From contig JAIOPV010000168.1 of the NCBI GenBank assembly GCA_021413735.1, positions 1-52,658 of the forward strand: a stretch of 52,658 bases of DNA. Reading direction: 5' to 3'. The translations under genes and the position numbers were made by a program. Source of the stretch: Planctomycetota bacterium. GTDB lineage: Bacteria > Planctomycetota > Planctomycetia > Gemmatales > Gemmataceae. Positions 50,245 through 52,658 of this stretch are shown here, in pieces (the first letter of the stretch is position 1; every line of letters starts with the position of its first letter). A model generated the notes under the pieces. It did no database searches, had not been told where the DNA came from, and was given only the letters and a program-made list of their open reading frames with translations.

Positions 50245-52245
50245 TTACTGATTCGCCTGCGTCGCGATCTTGTGCAGCATCTCCTGCAACACCTTCTGCC
50301 GCTCGGAAAGCAACTTCAGGTCGGCTTGCACTGCAGGATCCTTCGCCTGCACGCCCGGATCTTGCTTCTCGTGAGAGATCGTCCGCTTGTTGACCTGCTC
50401 CTGCAGCGACTTAATCAGCTTCAACTCGTTGATGAGGTCGATCAACTTGTTGTTCGGCTTGCCTGGCTCCTTCGGGTCGCCTGGCTTGCCCTTCGAGTCC
50501 TGAAGATCTTGCTTGGCCTTCTTCAGTGCTTCTTTCATCAGCGTCAGTTGTTCAATGATCTGCTCTTCGATCAACTGAGTGCCTTCGGATTCCGTCATCC
50601 GGCGGCCTTCAACCCGACCTTCGTTCAGACGCTTCTGAACAGCGATCATGTCCTGGCGAACTTCGGCGAGAACGCCAGCGAACACCACGGCCGAACCTTC
50701 GCCTTCCATCAACTTGAGAGCCTTGTCGGCTTCCACAACGATGGCCTGTTCCTTGTCGGCTTCCGACTGCGACTTCTGAACGTCAGCGGTCGTCTTCTGG
50801 TTGTTGTTCTTCGTCACGTCGTTGTGAATCTTCTTGGTCGCTTCGTACACTTCGATCTGCATGCGAAGCATGCGGCCAACACGTTCTTCGAGGTTCGCGA
50901 GGAGCTTTTCCAGTTCCTTCTCGCGGAGTTGCTTCAGACGCTTTTCGAGTTCCTTCAGAGCGGCTTCGAGCTTCTTGATGGCTTCGTCTTGCTTCTTGGT
51001 CGCTTCTTTGGGGTCGCCCTTCTTGATGTCCTGCTCGGCGCCTTCCTGTTGCGGAACGGCCTGCTGAACGTTCTCCTGAGCGTCGTCTTTCGGCTTCGGC
51101 GGGCCACCCGGGCTTGGCTGACCGCTCGGAGGCGGGCCACCTGGGCTTGGCTTCGACGCGCTCGGTGGGCTTGGCATACCACCCATCGGCATGCCTTCGC
51201 TGCTCATCGGCTTGCCTTCGCCACCGGGCATCCCGTCTGACGGCTTCGGATCGCCTTTACCTTCGCCTGCTGCCTTGCTCTCGCTTGGCTTCGGATCGCC
51301 TGGCTTCGGATCCTTCGGGTCCATTGGCATGCCGCCCATCGGCATACCCATCGGCTTTGGTTCGCCACCGGCCTTCGGGTCGGCGCCATCCTTCGGCGAA
51401 GGCTTGTCGTCGCCAGCAGGCTTGCCACCCATCGGCATCGGCTTCGGTTCGCCGCCAGCCTTCGGGTCGCCCATGCCACCCATCATCGGGTCGCCCGCGT
51501 TCGGCTTGGCGTCGTTCTTGGTCTCGCCGGTGTCAGGCTTGTTCTCGGGCTTGGCTTCGCCTGGCTTCGTTTCGGGCTTCGGTTCAGCCTTCGGATCCTT
51601 CGCTTCTGGGTTGCCGCTCGCGTTCGGGTTCTTCGGGTCGGCTTTCGGGTCCTGGCCTGGGAACTTGTTCGCGGTTTCAGCGGTGCGTGCCGCCAGATCC
51701 TTTTGATCCTTCGCGATCGTGTCCTTGTTGCCCTTGCCTTCGGTGCGAGCGAGAATGTTTTCCTGATCTCGCTTGTGCTTCGCGATCTCGTCGCGGAGTT
51801 TCGTGAGTTCGAGGATCTCACGCTTGATGCGGGCGGCATCGTCCTCGGTTTCGAGGGTCAGGAGGATCTCCTCAAGGGCCGCGATCAACTTCGCGTCCTT
51901 GTTGGGGAGCACCTTGATGTCGCCACCGCCCGCGAGACCCTTGACGATCTCTTCAAACAGGTTCTTGACGCCCTTTTCATCAGCGATCTTGAGTGCGGCT
52001 CGCAGAGTTTTGGCTCGTTCTTTTTCGTCGACGTTGTCGCTCTTTTCCCAACGTTGAGCGAGGCGGAGCAGATCATCCGCGAACCGTTGGTAGAGCTTGG
52101 CGTTGTCCTGTTGCGAGCCGCGGATGTCGCCCGGTTTGATCTCCGGAGCGGTCTTGGGCGGCTGCGCGAGCAGGACCGAAGTCAGCGAGAATGCGCCGAA
52201 TGTAGCCGCGAACGCGAGCGGCATAATCGGCAACCGGCGAATCAT
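50245..52245 (-). CDS. Large secreted low-complexity and coiled-coil protein
   Basis: A 666-residue protein with an N-terminal signal (LAFAATFGAFSLTSVLLAQ, about 10-28). It has three parts. A helical domain spans about 30-190 (LYQRFADDLLRLAQRW; LIAALEEILLTLETED). A disordered region of about 210 residues (195-400) is rich in Pro, Lys, Gly, Asp and Met with repeats such as DPKAGGEPKP and MPMGG. A coiled-coil region (about 415-660) is rich in Glu, Lys and Gln (AIKKLEAALKELEKRLKQL; ALKKAKQDLQD). ATG 52245 has GGAGGAAG upstream. The domain pattern resembles planctomycete envelope or periplasmic scaffold proteins; no enzyme motif is visible and the function is unknown. Confidence 0.85.
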   Translation of the reverse strand: MIRRLPIMPLAFAATFGAFSLTSVLLAQPPKTAPEIKPGDIRGSQQDNAKLYQRFADDLLRLAQRWEKSDNVDEKERAKTLRAALKIADEKGVKNLFEEIVKGLAGGGDIKVLPNKDAKLIAALEEILLTLETEDDAARIKREILELTKLRDEIAKHKRDQENILARTEGKGNKDTIAKDQKDLAARTAETANKFPGQDPKADPKNPNASGNPEAKDPKAEPKPETKPGEAKPENKPDTGETKNDAKPNAGDPMMGGMGDPKAGGEPKPMPMGGKPAGDDKPSPKDGADPKAGGEPKPMGMPMGGMPMDPKDPKPGDPKPSESKAAGEGKGDPKPSDGMPGGEGKPMSSEGMPMGGMPSPPSASKPSPGGPPPSGQPSPGGPPKPKDDAQENVQQAVPQQEGAEQDIKKGDPKEATKKQDEAIKKLEAALKELEKRLKQLREKELEKLLANLEERVGRMLRMQIEVYEATKKIHNDVTKNNNQKTTADVQKSQSEADKEQAIVVEADKALKLMEGEGSAVVFAGVLAEVRQDMIAVQKRLNEGRVEGRRMTESEGTQLIEEQIIEQLTLMKEALKKAKQDLQDSKGKPGDPKEPGKPNNKLIDLINELKLIKSLQEQVNKRTISHEKQDPGVQAKDPAVQADLKLLSERQKVLQEMLHKIATQANQ

Positions 52246-52399
52246 GGAACTTCCTCCGGATACGGTGGCACTGTCAATCAGGCTGCCATTCTGACGATCC
52301 AGCTGAACCGAACCAACCCTGATCCTGGAAAAACCGTGTGTCGAAACAGTTCCGTTACATTCCTGTTACGAACGAAACCGGCGAGCGGGATACCTTCTT

Positions 52400-52634
52400 G
52401 GTTTTAGCCCTGGAAGGGCGTCGGATGGTAGCCAGGGGTGGAGCGAAGCGCAACCCCTGGTCCGAAGCGAATCGAGGTCACCGGTCGCCGAGTGTTTCCG
52501 GGATGGTGCGTGTCGGGATTGTGTGCATTTTGGACTCGGGCGTGTTCAGCGTTTTGGGTGTTTGGTTCACGTTTCCAGGGTTACGCTTCGCTCCACCCCT
52601 GGCTACCATCCGACGCCCTTCCAGGGCTAAAACC
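52400..52634. repeat. 235-bp inverted-repeat element with 56-bp arms
   Basis: Arms of 56 bp at 52400-52455 and 52579-52634 are complementary at 55 of 56 positions. The arms carry GCCCTGGAAGGGCG and TAGCCAGGGGTGG as internal short palindromes. The 123-bp centre has no ORF. It lies upstream of the secreted protein gene in the last 413 bp of the window, where no gene is seen. It has the same total length (235 bp) as the element at 45652-45886 but a different arm sequence. Confidence 0.85.
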
Positions 52635-52658
52635 AAAACACTGATACGTCACCCCGCT

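Noticed and set aside
1-52658. Search for tRNA, rRNA and CRISPR
   Set aside because: No T-arm/anticodon pattern, rRNA-like sequence or regularly spaced direct repeats were found by eye; the 87-bp repeats are coding and contiguous, without spacers.

Overview
The window looks like a chromosome segment of a planctomycete, most probably a member of the Gemmataceae. The evidence is the gene content: a DUF1559 type IV pilin-like protein, a DUF1501 protein with a twin-arginine-like leader, ECF sigma factors paired with Ser/Thr kinases, kinases fused to WD40, SUMF1-like and leucine-rich-repeat domains, many hybrid histidine kinases, an Ala/Pro/Lys-rich tail protein and abundant short palindromes between genes. 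Base composition is GC-rich with strong G/C bias at third codon positions. This makes long antisense shadow ORFs common; they are not annotated. No tRNA, rRNA, CRISPR array or intact transposase was seen.

Layout. 1-4450 (minus strand): ECF-like sigma factor, lipoprotein periplasmic adaptor, and an RND efflux permease cut by the left edge. 4534-11303: orphan ABC ATPase (+), hybrid histidine kinase (-), FHA-GAF histidine kinase (+) and RecQ helicase (+). 11601-19180 (minus): a second efflux module in the order PepSY-like protein, OmpR-type regulator, HAMP histidine kinase, adaptor, RND permease. 19376-20428: bile-acid/sodium symporter family protein (+). 20647-25688 (minus): a three-gene phosphorelay consisting of a coiled-coil-repeat histidine kinase, a single-domain receiver and a REC-GAF-PAS-PAS-kinase-REC hybrid. 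26384-31155: bestrophin-like channel (+), secreted FAD oxidoreductase and DUF6817-like protein (-), bacterioferritin (+) and an overlapping convergent Bfd-type ferredoxin (-).

31759-41075 (minus) appears to be one operon: a 1576-residue kinase carrying 21 WD40 repeats, a kinase with SUMF1-like and LRR domains, and a secreted protein of unknown function. 41483-43501 encodes a SecA-like ATPase that lacks the C-terminal third of SecA. It is followed by a small CxxC protein, a DUF1501 gene broken by an internal deletion and frameshift, a hypothetical protein and a DUF1559 pseudopilin. 47419-50043 holds a divergent pair: a transmembrane kinase with an anti-sigma-type zinc motif at one end and a c-type heme motif in a periplasmic sensor domain at the other, facing an ECF sigma factor. 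The window ends with a large secreted low-complexity/coiled-coil protein.

Taken together this is a signalling- and envelope-rich region. The most distinctive candidates are the heme-motif kinase with its ECF sigma partner, the kinase/WD40/SUMF1 operon, the 29-residue coiled-coil repeat sensor kinase, the short SecA, and several families of short and long inverted repeats. Two decayed ORFs (31316-31577 and, less certainly, 41186-41438) and the broken DUF1501 gene show ongoing gene loss. All functional statements are from reading the sequence; no database search was run.
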